DNA of 50,296 nucleotides. Source: an uncultured bacterium (GTDB taxonomy: Bacteria > Myxococcota_A > Polyangia > Polyangiales > Houyiibacteriaceae). This document shows, piece by piece, positions 33,180 through 41,286 of the stretch. Each line of letters starts with the position of its first letter. The first letter of the stretch is position 1. The translations under genes and the position numbers were made by a program. The notes beneath the pieces were generated by a model. The model was given only the letters and a program-made list of their open reading frames with translations, ran no database searches and was not told the origin of the DNA. The stretch lies in contig CALJDU010000028.1 in the NCBI GenBank assembly GCA_938024995.1, positions 1 through 50,296 of the forward strand. The letters run 5' to 3'.

Positions 33180-34160
33180 ATGTCGGTGATGCGCGGCCCG
33201 CTCCTTATGTCTCTGCTGATCTTCTGTAGCGCGTGCAAAGAGGAGCCCGTTGTCTTTGGTCTCGGCGGCCCACCTTCGGTTCGCAGCTGCGAGTGTCCGG
33301 AAGACGAGACCGCTTCCGAGCTCCACGTGATCGACGAAGCGGGTTCGCGTCGCTTGATCGACCAGCCGCACACAGGTCGCATCTACGGCATCCAGGGCGG
33401 GTTCATGACTGGCCTGCGCGTCGAGGCCGCGTTCGCGGATCGCGTCCCTGAGTGCTTCCGAGCCACCGTCGAGGTTCTTGATCGCGGCGAGGTCGTTCGC
33501 TCCTACAACACGCCGCGCCCTGTCAACGTCCTGGACGACGACGAACAACGCGCCGTGTTGGGAACGCATTGGGACACCGACCTTCTCGACGGCGTCTTCG
33601 ACGTCCGGGTCTCTGGAGGCGGACGGGAAGAAACCGTCGAGGACGTTCACTTCGGCGTCGGCGGGCTCTCGAGCTGCGCGTCCACCTACCCATGCGGGCT
33701 CCCCGCGTGGGCCGGTGACGCGTGCAGCGTCTCACGCGTGTGTGGCGACGCGGTCACGGAATGCATCGGCGGTCGACTCGCTACCTCGGCCCACATCAGA
33801 ACCGTTGGGAGCGGGACGTGCTTCGTCGAAGACGAATCACAAGCGTTCGTTCAGGCGATCCGGGCGGTGCGCTTTCAGAACACGCTCCCTACGCCCGACC
33901 AGTCACTGGTCATTCTTGAGTTCACACGGGACCCCGCGGTCTATGTGTCGTACGCCTCGTGCGTAGCGGCACCCGCGACCATCAACGGCGACGTTCGTGA
34001 ACCGGCGATCACGTGGCCCACGACGTGCGATGGACTGTCCGCGGCGTACCGACTGGACGAACTCATCGACCGCCAGCTCGAGTGCGGCGAGGAGTTCACT
34101 CTGAACATCGAAGGCGAGGAATCGGTCTTCACCCTCGAGTGCCCCGAAACCGTCAGCTGA
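33180..34160 (+). CDS. Lipoprotein, unknown function
   Basis: 326 residues with lipobox CSAC (Cys19); ATG 33180 is used, ATG 33189 is possible. A CEC motif (SCECPEDE) follows soon after. The body is beta-rich (HTGRIYGIQGGFMTGLRVEAAF, FRATVEVLDRGEVVRSYNTP, GVFDVRVSGGGREETVEDVHFGVG) with a Cys-rich centre (CASTYPCGLPAWAGDACSVSRVCGDAVTEC). It may be a surface beta-sandwich protein. No family recognised. Its stop codon lies inside a strong hairpin. Confidence 0.65.
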   Translation: MSVMRGPLLMSLLIFCSACKEEPVVFGLGGPPSVRSCECPEDETASELHVIDEAGSRRLIDQPHTGRIYGIQGGFMTGLRVEAAFADRVPECFRATVEVLDRGEVVRSYNTPRPVNVLDDDEQRAVLGTHWDTDLLDGVFDVRVSGGGREETVEDVHFGVGGLSSCASTYPCGLPAWAGDACSVSRVCGDAVTECIGGRLATSAHIRTVGSGTCFVEDESQAFVQAIRAVRFQNTLPTPDQSLVILEFTRDPAVYVSYASCVAAPATINGDVREPAITWPTTCDGLSAAYRLDELIDRQLECGEEFTLNIEGEESVFTLECPETVS

Positions 34161-34200
34161 ACCCCGTGAACGCGCCAGGACACGCGGCTGGGTTCAGCTG
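34154..34200 (+). terminator. Hairpin that includes the stop codon
   Basis: CAGCTGAACCC (34154-34164) pairs perfectly with 34190-34200, an 11-bp stem with a 25-nt loop. The TGA stop (34158-34160) is within the left arm. There is no T-run, so termination strength is uncertain; it could also protect mRNA or be sensed by terminating ribosomes. Confidence 0.5.
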
Positions 34201-34373
34201 ATCGGCGCTGACCCGCGTAGTTCACGGACGTGCAGCCGACGTACGAGAACACGCCCCCATGCGGAACAGCACACTCGTTCGCCCACCGTTAGACCGGTTG
34301 GCACAGGTTGCCGCTGGACGAGACCTGTCACCGGACTTCGCCTCGCGGAACAAACGTTGCACAGTCACGTCTC

Positions 34374-35915
34374 ATGACCGGAATACACCCAGGCCATCTT
34401 CTCCTGGCCGCGCTTGCGCTCGCGGTAGTGGACGGCTGCGGCGGGAAGACTGGACTGACGGTCCCTGAGTTTGACGCGACCGTCGGGTTCGACGCGAGGC
34501 CCGACGTGATGGACTCCAACGTGATGGACGACGTACTGGACTCCGCGGTCCCGGACACGATGACGCCGGACGCGCTCCTGGTGGACACCATGCCCGACGT
34601 GATGCCGGACACCATGCCCGACGCGATGCCGGACACCACGCCCGACGCGATGCCCGACGCGATCGCTCCGGACTCTGGCGAAGAGTGCGTTCCGTTCCGC
34701 TCGCGCGCGGAGCTCGCCTCGCTCGACATCTTCTTGCTCATCGATAGCTCGGGATCGATGGACACCGTGCTCGCGACTGGCGGGGAGACCAAACGAGACG
34801 CGCTCTACGGCGCGATCGAAGGGTTCTTGAGCGCACCCGAATCCGACGGTCTGGCCGCCGCGCTCACCTTCTTTCCGATCGAGGACGAGAGCGTCGATCG
34901 CTACTGCAGCACGGACCGCGACTGCCGCAGCGAAGCGGGCGGCGGAGAAGAAGGCGACTGCTACTTCCCGAACGTCTGCACCGGGATCGACCGCCGGCGG
35001 ATCTGCCGCACGAACGCCGACTGCCCTGACCCCGGGAGCCGCTGTTACGACTACGGTCGGTGCGAAGGGAGAACCGATTTCTTCTGCGAGTACCGCGAGG
35101 GGTTTGAGTGCGAGCCTGGTCTCGCGTGCATCGACTTAGGGATCTGCCAGAACCGAACGTCGTGCGACATCGGGGAGTACCGGCGACCCGCGGTGCGACT
35201 CGGGCTCCTCCCGGACAACGGCCCTCGACTCATCGAAGCGCTCGCGACGCGCGACACCCGCGGCGGTACGCCGACGCTTCCGGCGCTCACCGGAGTTCAT
35301 GAGCGCGCGCAACGGCGGTCACGCGAGAGCCCCGGGAGCAAGGTCATCGTGTTGCTCGCGACGGACGGCGTTCCGGCAGCGTGCGACGACAACCTGGGCG
35401 ACCCCTACGAACCGGAGCCGGATCGCATGCTTGGCATCCCCGCTCCCGCCGCGATCGCGGAAGCCGGTGCGCGCAACGGGGTAGAGACCTTCGTGGTCGG
35501 CGTTTTCGACGAGAGCGAAGAAGAGCTCGCGCGAGAGAACCTCTCCGCGCTCGCGCGCGCAGGCGGTACTGACGAGGCGCTCATCGTCACCACCGACTTC
35601 GACGTCAGCGGTCGCTTGCTCGAGGTCTTCAATGACGTCCGCGAGTCAGTGCAGACCTGCGTCTACGCGATCCCAGCGGCGGGCGCGGTTCCGGATCCGC
35701 GCGATCTCAATGTGCAGCTCGTCGAACGCGGCGGAAGCGAGCGGCCGATCTCACGAGTCGAGAGCGCTGAGGACTGTCGCGGGGACGGTTACTTCTTCGA
35801 GGGCGACCTGACGCCCGGCGACCGGCCTGGCTACGTGGAGCTCTGCCCCACCAGCTGCGACTTCGCCGAACGCGCGAACGTATTCGTCCAGATGCAGTCC
35901 GACTGCGAGACGTAG
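34374..35915 (+). CDS. VWA-domain lipoprotein with Asp-rich linker
   Basis: 513 residues from ATG 34374, which gives a signal peptide ending in VDGC (Cys22); the longer upstream reading is rejected. Residues about 30-105 are a linker of MPD and TPD units. A von Willebrand factor A domain begins at about 116 with the MIDAS motif DxSxS at Asp124, Ser126, Ser128 (LLIDSSGSM). The domain is interrupted at about 175-275 by Cys-rich segments (CSTDRDCRSE, CRTNADCPDPGSRC, CEPGLACIDLGICQNRTSC), then resumes with IVLLATDG and ETFVVGVFDE. VWA proteins bind partners through a metal ion at the MIDAS. A surface adhesion or scaffold role is likely. Confidence 0.85.
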   Translation: MTGIHPGHLLLAALALAVVDGCGGKTGLTVPEFDATVGFDARPDVMDSNVMDDVLDSAVPDTMTPDALLVDTMPDVMPDTMPDAMPDTTPDAMPDAIAPDSGEECVPFRSRAELASLDIFLLIDSSGSMDTVLATGGETKRDALYGAIEGFLSAPESDGLAAALTFFPIEDESVDRYCSTDRDCRSEAGGGEEGDCYFPNVCTGIDRRRICRTNADCPDPGSRCYDYGRCEGRTDFFCEYREGFECEPGLACIDLGICQNRTSCDIGEYRRPAVRLGLLPDNGPRLIEALATRDTRGGTPTLPALTGVHERAQRRSRESPGSKVIVLLATDGVPAACDDNLGDPYEPEPDRMLGIPAPAAIAEAGARNGVETFVVGVFDESEEELARENLSALARAGGTDEALIVTTDFDVSGRLLEVFNDVRESVQTCVYAIPAAGAVPDPRDLNVQLVERGGSERPISRVESAEDCRGDGYFFEGDLTPGDRPGYVELCPTSCDFAERANVFVQMQSDCET

Positions 35916-36032
35916 CGGAGCACGCGGAGAACAACAGATCTCGCTGTTCTCAAAAATCGCGACGCGCCCACTCGCCACCCCAATGGACCTGCGCGCCAAC
36001 GAGCCATGCGCGTATTCGTTAGAGAGCAGACG

Positions 36033-37718
36033 TCACAGTGAACAGCCTTCGTAGAAGACGCCGCTGAAGCCTGCGATTCCCGGCGCTCCATCTCCGGCGC
36101 CAGCGATGCCCGCGGCGCCTGCGGTGAGCGCGTCAAGCTCGACGCCGACGACCGTGCTCTCGCAGAGGAACGCTGCGACACTCGAACCGCCCGGGCCGCC
36201 CGCTCCCGCCCCGCCAGCGCCGCCTTCTTGACCCGTTCCGCCTTGGCCTCCGATGTATCCGCCCGGTCCTCCCGCGCCGCCTTCGCCGCCGCGGCCACCC
36301 GGTCCTCCCGCAGCGCCCGACCCGCCATTCGCGGCGCGACCGCTCTCAAAGCTGCAGTCGCTGACGGTGATCGCGGACCCAGAAACAAAGAGCGCGAAGG
36401 AGCCCCCTCCTGCCTGTCCGCCGCCGCCACCAACGCCGCCGCAACCGCCCGAACCACCAGCTCCGCCGCCGCCACCCGTTCGGCCCCAGCCTCCCGCGTC
36501 ACAACCCGAACCGCCTCCGCCGCCACCGGAGCCGCCGACGCCATGCGCGCCCGTGACGCCATCGTCGCCCGCTTGTCCCTGGAACACTCCGTCGACCACC
36601 GCCCCGCGAACGGTTGGCGTCGTCGCGGCCGTCCCGACCGCGGCCGGGCCGGAAACACACACATTGCCAGTCCCTCCCGGTTCGCCTTCGCGATCGATCG
36701 GACTGACGCAGCTACAGGCGTCTCCCGCCCGCCCGCCGGCACAGGTCTCGAGCGCAGGAGGAGGCGAGCCAACGGTCGCGTTCTCTGTGTAGGTGCCGCA
36801 GCCCATAGCGTTGTCTCCGCCGCCCAGTCCTCCCGTTCCCCCGCGCGTCCGCTCGATGGTCGCCCCTTCGCAACGCGTCACCGTCCCGACCCCCCCGGGC
36901 GTTTGATCACCATCCTCTTTGTCGCCCGCGTCCCCGATGCCACCGACCGCGCCGTTTTCGCCAGCCGCGCCCACCTCCCCGTTTGCGCCAGGGCTCCCCG
37001 CGCCAGAACGGACCACGAGGTCGCGCAGGATCAACCCGCCGAGCTCTTCCACGACCGGGCTTGAGTCGGCGACGCGTACTCCGTAAACGTCCACGCCTGT
37101 CTCGGCGCCCGCGGTACCGCCGCGGATGGTGAAGCCCTCGAGGACGGTCGGCGCGCTGATCCCTTCAGCGACGACCGCTTCGATACGGCTGTCCGCCACT
37201 TCGCCGTTCTCGATGATCGTCTCGTTTCCGACCGCGCGCGACCAACCGTCGTCCGCGTCATAGTTCCCATAGATCGACACGCCGTTCTGGACCTGCACTC
37301 GTTCCTGATAGAGACCTCGAGACACCGCGACCGCGTGAACGCGTCCGGTCGCGACACCTCGCGCCACCGCCACAGAGGTCGCGTGCTCGATTGTTCGGAA
37401 CGGCGCGGTCGGTGTTCCCTCTCCTTCATCGTCGTCGCCGCCCTGCGCGACGTAGATGCAGTACGCCATCCGGCCGAACTCATCTTCGAAAAACATGTTC
37501 TCGTCGCTGCAGCGCTCCGGAAGCGGCGCCCCCGCGTCGACATCGGCTCCCCCCGTGTCGACGGCGCCGGTGTCAGCGAGCGCGGTGTCCATCACATCGA
37601 AACTGGAATCCGTCACGCCACCGTCGGTCTCCGCGTCAGGCCGCGGCGCGGTACGGGTGTTCTCGGCGCACCCAACGAAGGTAAGCAGAAGCAAAATCGG
37701 AGCGACTCGGATTCCCAT
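36033..37718 (-). CDS. Gly-rich DUF1565-like lipoprotein
   Basis: 561 residues with lipobox FVGC (Cys17). A short Asp/Thr linker is followed by a DUF1565-like beginning (CIYVAQGGDDDEGEGTPTAPFRTIEHA, VHAVAVSRGLYQERVQVQNGVSIYGNYD), the usual entry to a parallel beta-helix. Residues about 230-530 are extremely Gly-rich (runs such as GGSGGGGGGSG and GGAGGPGGYIGGQGG), recalling PE_PGRS proteins or glycine-rich cell-surface loops. Several Cys pairs are scattered within. The C-terminal helix-strand region ends in FYEGCSL. A surface-exposed structural protein is likely. The compositional bias makes the antisense frames look long, but those are shadows. Confidence 0.75.
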   Translation of the reverse strand: MGIRVAPILLLLTFVGCAENTRTAPRPDAETDGGVTDSSFDVMDTALADTGAVDTGGADVDAGAPLPERCSDENMFFEDEFGRMAYCIYVAQGGDDDEGEGTPTAPFRTIEHATSVAVARGVATGRVHAVAVSRGLYQERVQVQNGVSIYGNYDADDGWSRAVGNETIIENGEVADSRIEAVVAEGISAPTVLEGFTIRGGTAGAETGVDVYGVRVADSSPVVEELGGLILRDLVVRSGAGSPGANGEVGAAGENGAVGGIGDAGDKEDGDQTPGGVGTVTRCEGATIERTRGGTGGLGGGDNAMGCGTYTENATVGSPPPALETCAGGRAGDACSCVSPIDREGEPGGTGNVCVSGPAAVGTAATTPTVRGAVVDGVFQGQAGDDGVTGAHGVGGSGGGGGGSGCDAGGWGRTGGGGGAGGSGGCGGVGGGGGQAGGGSFALFVSGSAITVSDCSFESGRAANGGSGAAGGPGGRGGEGGAGGPGGYIGGQGGTGQEGGAGGAGAGGPGGSSVAAFLCESTVVGVELDALTAGAAGIAGAGDGAPGIAGFSGVFYEGCSL

Positions 37719-37780
37719 CCAGCGAGTCTACTCGGAGTTCGCAGGGCGTCGGGAAGAGACGCGCGACCTCTCACGTAGAA

Positions 37781-38335
37781 GTGACGATGGAGCTAGAGGC
37801 GATCCTTACGAACGCGCTCACGAGGCAACGTCGCTCCGCGATCTTCCTTGGCGCATGGCTCGTTGTAGGCGGCCTCGCGGGGGTCTATGCGATCGGTCAG
37901 GAGCGCGCCATCGCCGCCGCTTGCCCCATGCTCTTCGTGGTCTTCGGGGTCGCGTTGTGGTTCGCCGCGCGAACGATGAAGACGCGCGTCGGCGAGGCGA
38001 TCCAGAAGGTTGTTCATCGCCCCGACGAGATCGACCAGCTGTGGGTCAACCGTCGCGCCGGCAAACACATGTGGCACCGGATCGACCTGCGCGGCGACCT
38101 GCCTCGGCGCGGCCTGTCGCTCACCTTCGTAGGAGTGAGCGGGCAGTCGAGCGACCTCAAGATCCGCTCCCGCATGCTCGCGTCGATCCTCCCAGTCCTC
38201 GAAGAGCGCTTTGGTGAAAGGCTCGTGGGCCGAAGACCACCAAGGTCTGCGGAAGGCTCCTCGACCCGCGCTGTCGTACTCTCTCCCGATGATCACTCAC
38301 GTCGTCCTCTTTCAGATGAAAGAGCCAAAGCATGA
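37781..38335 (+). CDS. Two-helix membrane protein, hypothetical
   Basis: 184 residues. GTG 37781 and ATG 37787 are both possible. Membrane helices at about 19-38 and 43-63 are followed by a cytosolic domain with VVHRPDEIDQLWVNRRAGKHMWHRIDL, GLSLTFVGVSG and MLASILPVLEERFG. The last ~30 residues are Arg/Ser/Pro-rich and overlap the Dabb gene start by 47 bp, so this tail may be a later extension. No family recognised. Divergent from the Gly-rich lipoprotein. Confidence 0.6.
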   Translation: MTMELEAILTNALTRQRRSAIFLGAWLVVGGLAGVYAIGQERAIAAACPMLFVVFGVALWFAARTMKTRVGEAIQKVVHRPDEIDQLWVNRRAGKHMWHRIDLRGDLPRRGLSLTFVGVSGQSSDLKIRSRMLASILPVLEERFGERLVGRRPPRSAEGSSTRAVVLSPDDHSRRPLSDERAKA

Positions 38336-38664
38336 AAACACTGTCGCGATCGCTGACGCGCTCCGCTCCATGGAGGGACGCGTCGCGGGTCTCGGGTCGA
38401 TCACGGTCGGTGTCGACGTTCTTTGTTTCCGCACCTGCGGCGCCATCGCCGCGAGTTCTCCGCTTCGCTCCGGAACCCGCGCCTGAGCGCCTGTGCGGAA
38501 ACGACATCAACCGAGGCGCTCGCGCGTCGGAGCTGTGTTTGATCACGACCCATCAGGACGCGGACGCGCTCGCGACCTATCAGGCCGACGCGATTCACGG
38601 CGAGGTCAAGCGGCTCATCGGCGAACGGACCACGAGCGTGACCGTCGTCGACTTCGAGACGTGA
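38289..38664 (+). pseudogene. Dabb (stress-responsive alpha/beta barrel) gene broken by insertion
   Basis: The frame from ATG 38289 reads MITHVVLFQMKEPKHENT and on to GSITVGVD, a standard Dabb N-terminus, then runs into unrelated sequence. A second frame, shifted by one, carries the missing half: INRGARASELCL, ALATYQADAIHGEV, VTVVDFET, with its stop at 38662-38664. Removing 38418-38505 (88 bp) joins them as VGVD-INRGARASEL with no frameshift, giving about 95 residues, the normal Dabb length. Dabb proteins are small dimeric ferredoxin-like barrels. The intact product is not made; a truncated N-terminal peptide might be. Confidence 0.8.
38418..38505. mobile_element. 88-bp MITE/REP-like insertion in the Dabb gene
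   Basis: The insertion is flanked by CGAC (38414-38417 and 38502-38505), a possible 4-bp target duplication. It holds a perfect 10-bp inverted repeat, GTTTCCGCAC at 38425-38434 and GTGCGGAAAC at 38493-38502, and inside it a nested hairpin (GCGGCG 38437-38442, loop CCAT, CGCCGC 38447-38452). It is too short to encode a transposase, so mobilisation in trans would be required. The left inverted repeat starts seven bases in from the CGAC, an asymmetry I cannot explain. No second copy was noticed in this window. Confidence 0.65.
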
Positions 38665-38724
38665 CCTCGCAGCAACTCGAGCTTCGGCTCCAATTCCGCG
38701 ACCAGCCTGCAAGGGCGACTTCTT

Positions 38725-39405
38725 CTAACTGCGGTCGCTCTTCAAGAAGAAGCCTGAGACGCTCGCGCGGACGTTTTGACCCGCGGCCGCCGAGACCGGA
38801 GAGACCGCGTGCGGTGCGCCGCCAAGGATCACCAAGCGGTTCGGTTTCGGCATGACAAAGCGTCCGGCCCCGTGCGCGAGAAGTCGTTCCGAATACGACT
38901 CGTTTTCGAACCGGTAGCCCATGATGTCGAGGTCGTCGTCGGTCTCATCCGCGATCAACAGCTCGCCGCCCCAGTGCGCGTTCCAGTGCGGGTGCGCGTA
39001 GTAGATGAACGCGCCGGCATAGAGGTGACTGTCGTCTCGATGCCAAGAGAGCCCAGTGCCATGGGGGTACACATACGCACGTGCGCTGAGCGCTTTCCAC
39101 TCATCGCTGACAACGCTCTCGTACGCTTCCGGGTTCGACAGCAGCGTGAGGATCACCGCGTCGAGCGCCGTGTTGCTTGGGAAGCGATCGGGACGGTTGG
39201 GATCGTGCGCGAGCTCTTCATCGCGCGGCGGGGTCACGACCTCCTGCCCGGCCAGGGGGACTCCGTCATCGAGCTTCCACGCGCCCAAGGTGCGCGTCAC
39301 CGGGCGAAGCTCTGCGAACTGAAACTCGGTCCAGAGCGCGATCTGATCTTCTTCTTCCAGAAAGTCGTCGATGATCGTGAACGACGGTGTTGGCGGGTTT
39401 CCCAT
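38725..39405 (-). CDS. 2-oxoglutarate/Fe(II)-dependent oxygenase family protein
   Basis: 226 residues from ATG 39405; longer upstream readings are antisense to the kinase gene and rejected. No signal peptide. The iron-binding triad is visible: His122-x-Asp124 in GLSWHRDD and His199 in GGAPHAV, with Arg213 in NVRASVSGFFLK as the 2-oxoglutarate-binding Arg. The sequence FIYYAHPHWNAHWGGELLIAD between them is typical of prolyl 4-hydroxylase/2OG-FeII_Oxy_4-like proteins. It likely hydroxylates a protein or small-molecule substrate in the cytosol. Start to start it is 97 bp from the divergent kinase. Confidence 0.85.
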   Translation of the reverse strand: MGNPPTPSFTIIDDFLEEEDQIALWTEFQFAELRPVTRTLGAWKLDDGVPLAGQEVVTPPRDEELAHDPNRPDRFPSNTALDAVILTLLSNPEAYESVVSDEWKALSARAYVYPHGTGLSWHRDDSHLYAGAFIYYAHPHWNAHWGGELLIADETDDDLDIMGYRFENESYSERLLAHGAGRFVMPKPNRLVILGGAPHAVSPVSAAAGQNVRASVSGFFLKSDRS

Positions 39406-39501
39406 CGCGCGCGAGCCTAGCGGATCTCGTCTCGGGTGAGCCCGGTTGTGAGCCAGCGTACGAGACTGGGTCAATTTACGACAACATGGTAACATTGCGA
39501 C

Positions 39502-40410
39502 GTGGTCAAAAAACTTCGCTTCAAGTCCAGTGAACTTGATCGAACGAGTCCCTTTGATCCGCTGGCCACGCGACAGTCGCTCTCCGCTCCTCGCCACTCG
39601 CACGCGCCGCGCCGTGGCGCGCTGTTCGGCGACCGCTACGTCCTCCGAGAAGAGCTCGGCCGAGGGGGGATGGGGGTCGTGATGGAAGCGTACGACCAAC
39701 AAGCGAGCCGAATGGTCGCCATCAAACTGGTTCCGTCCGGGTCGCCTCGCAACGCCGTTCGCTTCGCTCGGGAGGGCGAGATCCTGAGTCGCCTCTCCCA
39801 CCAGAGCATCAGCCGCGTGCTCGACTTCGGTGTCGATGCGGGCCACTTCTTTATCGTCATGGAGCGTCTTCATGGTCGCAACGCGCAGATGGCGCTGAAA
39901 GACGGCCCGCTCTCCATCACTGGGGTCGTACACATCATGCGCGAGGTGCTCGAGGCGCTGACCTACATCCACGCGCACGGCGTCATCCACCGCGACCTCA
40001 AACCGAGCAACGTGATCCTGCTCGACGAGCGGCACCACTCCTCCCGGATCGCCTTGATCGACTTCGGCATCAGTCAGCCCGACGGCGGAGGCCGGCTCAC
40101 GACAAAAGGAAGCGTGGCGGGAACGCCCTCATGCGTCGCACCGGAGTACCTCGACGCGCCGGAAGAGCGCTCCTCTGTGATCGACGAGCGCGTCGATGTG
40201 TACGGCGCTGGGCTCCTCTTCTACACGTTGCTCTCTCGCCGAAACCCGTTCGCGCGCGACTCTGCCCGAGAAGCGTTCGAGGCGATCCTCACGTCAACGG
40301 TCCCCCCGCTTGGGACGGCCTACGACCGCGCGATCGCGATGGCGATGCACCGTGACCGGGATAGACGGTTCAAGACGATCGCTGCGTTCTCGAACGCGCT
40401 CGCGCTCTAA
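39502..40410 (+). CDS. Compact Ser/Thr protein kinase
   Basis: 302 residues. GTG 39502. A basic 40-residue N-terminal tail precedes a complete eukaryote-like kinase domain: P-loop GRGGMGVV 53-60, VAIK with Lys75, HRDLKPSN with catalytic Asp165, DFG 187-189, APE 213-215 and DVYG 232-235. All residues needed for activity are present. Unlike most myxobacterial kinases it stops right after the kinase domain, with no membrane helix or sensor, so it should be soluble. It likely phosphorylates partners in the cytosol; the N-terminal tail is rich in Arg, Ser and Thr and could be an autophosphorylation region. Confidence 0.9.
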   Translation: MVKKLRFKSSELDRTSPFDPLATRQSLSAPRHSHAPRRGALFGDRYVLREELGRGGMGVVMEAYDQQASRMVAIKLVPSGSPRNAVRFAREGEILSRLSHQSISRVLDFGVDAGHFFIVMERLHGRNAQMALKDGPLSITGVVHIMREVLEALTYIHAHGVIHRDLKPSNVILLDERHHSSRIALIDFGISQPDGGGRLTTKGSVAGTPSCVAPEYLDAPEERSSVIDERVDVYGAGLLFYTLLSRRNPFARDSAREAFEAILTSTVPPLGTAYDRAIAMAMHRDRDRRFKTIAAFSNALAL

Positions 40411-40517
40411 CAGACGCGATTCGGGAGGCTGTCCGCTTCAACGGTGCCCTTTGACCGACAACACTGCCGTCCGCCTCAATCGACCAAGGCTCCTGTGTCC
40501 GCTGCTCGTCGACGTCG

Positions 40518-40862
40518 TCAGCCTTCGAGCTTCTCGACGATCAGCGCGACGAATTCCGGTCCGGTGAACGCGCGGTATTCGTGCGTCTCCTCGAACCACT
40601 TCACGATCCCGTCGGCTTTGCCTTCCCGCATCTTCGACTTCACGGTCGAGTGACCGTTGGTGAGCTCGACCAGACGCCCGATCACGCCCGCCGCCGCGGG
40701 ATGATCACGACCATAGCGATCACGGAGCCAAGTGAGGAGGAAGTACACAAGCGCCGGATCCGCCTCATCAATCAGCCGGGACGCAGTGCTGGTCGTCATC
40801 GTCCCGTTCTCGAGTCCGTCGAGGAGGTAGAGCGCTTCTCGCTTCTCTTGTTCAAACGCCAT
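40518..40862 (-). CDS. Hypothetical small cytosolic protein
   Basis: 114 residues, helical: EKREALYLLDGLENG, PALVYFLLTWLRDRYGRDHPAAAGVIGRLVELT, IVKWFEETHEYRAF, FVALIVEKLEG. The pattern looks conserved but I cannot name a family. No membrane segment or signal peptide. Last gene of the minus-strand string that starts at 44694; the 49-bp gap to the previous gene makes co-transcription possible. Confidence 0.6.
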   Translation of the reverse strand: MAFEQEKREALYLLDGLENGTMTTSTASRLIDEADPALVYFLLTWLRDRYGRDHPAAAGVIGRLVELTNGHSTVKSKMREGKADGIVKWFEETHEYRAFTGPEFVALIVEKLEG

Positions 40863-40911
40863 CGCTCCACGTCTAAGACGCCCGAGAGAAAACGTCGAGC
40901 GCCCAAACTCG

Positions 40912-41274
40912 CTATGGCGACGCGCTCACCAGAACGAACGCCGGCGCCGGCGGTCGAGGACACGCGAAGGGAAGCGCGATCTCATTCGACGGAGCGCGCA
41001 GCCGAACCTCGGTTCCGGTGACGAGAAACTCGTTCCCTCGTCGCGTCGTTTGGATCGAACGACCGGACGCGAGCGCTTCCTGTCCGATCTCTGGGCACTG
41101 GGTACGTCGCGCAGGTGCGAGCCCGACGAGGCGCGCGGCCACCTCTTCCAGTAACTCGTTCTGGACCACGCGCCCCAAATGCGACGGCATCCCGTGGATG
41201 TGGATCGCGTGAAGCGGCGATGACATGGGGCACCACTGCTCGAGCGTCTCCCGGAACGTCGTCACCATGCCCAA
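40912..41274 (-). CDS. Hypothetical protein downstream of MBL-fold gene
   Basis: 120 residues from ATG 41274, or fewer if the start is ATG 41226. It opens with a His-rich segment (LHAIHIHGMPSHLGRVVQNELL), then ARRTQCPEIGQEALASGRSIQTTRRGNEFLVTGTEVRL, and ends Pro-rich. It starts 12 bp after the stop of the MBL gene, so it is very likely in the same transcript. His and Cys could bind a metal. No family recognised. Confidence 0.5.
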   Translation of the reverse strand: MGMVTTFRETLEQWCPMSSPLHAIHIHGMPSHLGRVVQNELLEEVAARLVGLAPARRTQCPEIGQEALASGRSIQTTRRGNEFLVTGTEVRLRAPSNEIALPFACPRPPAPAFVLVSASP

Positions 41275-41286
41275 CGTGGTGAGCGC

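Noticed and set aside
32754..33189. Open frames on both strands through the 162-bp repeat
   Set aside because: The repeat length is 54 codons, so any frame stays open in both copies; no ribosome site, no recognisable protein.
34301..34315. Second possible sigma-54 box (TGGCAC...TTGC)
   Set aside because: Spacing between GG and GC is eight bases, not ten.
35927..35951. GAGAACA/TGTTCTC hairpin after the VWA gene as terminator
   Set aside because: Only seven pairs, large loop, followed by A's and not T's on the plus strand; too weak to call.
39406..40038. N-terminal extension of the 2OG oxygenase
   Set aside because: Antisense to the kinase and would lack the normal oxygenase N-terminus.
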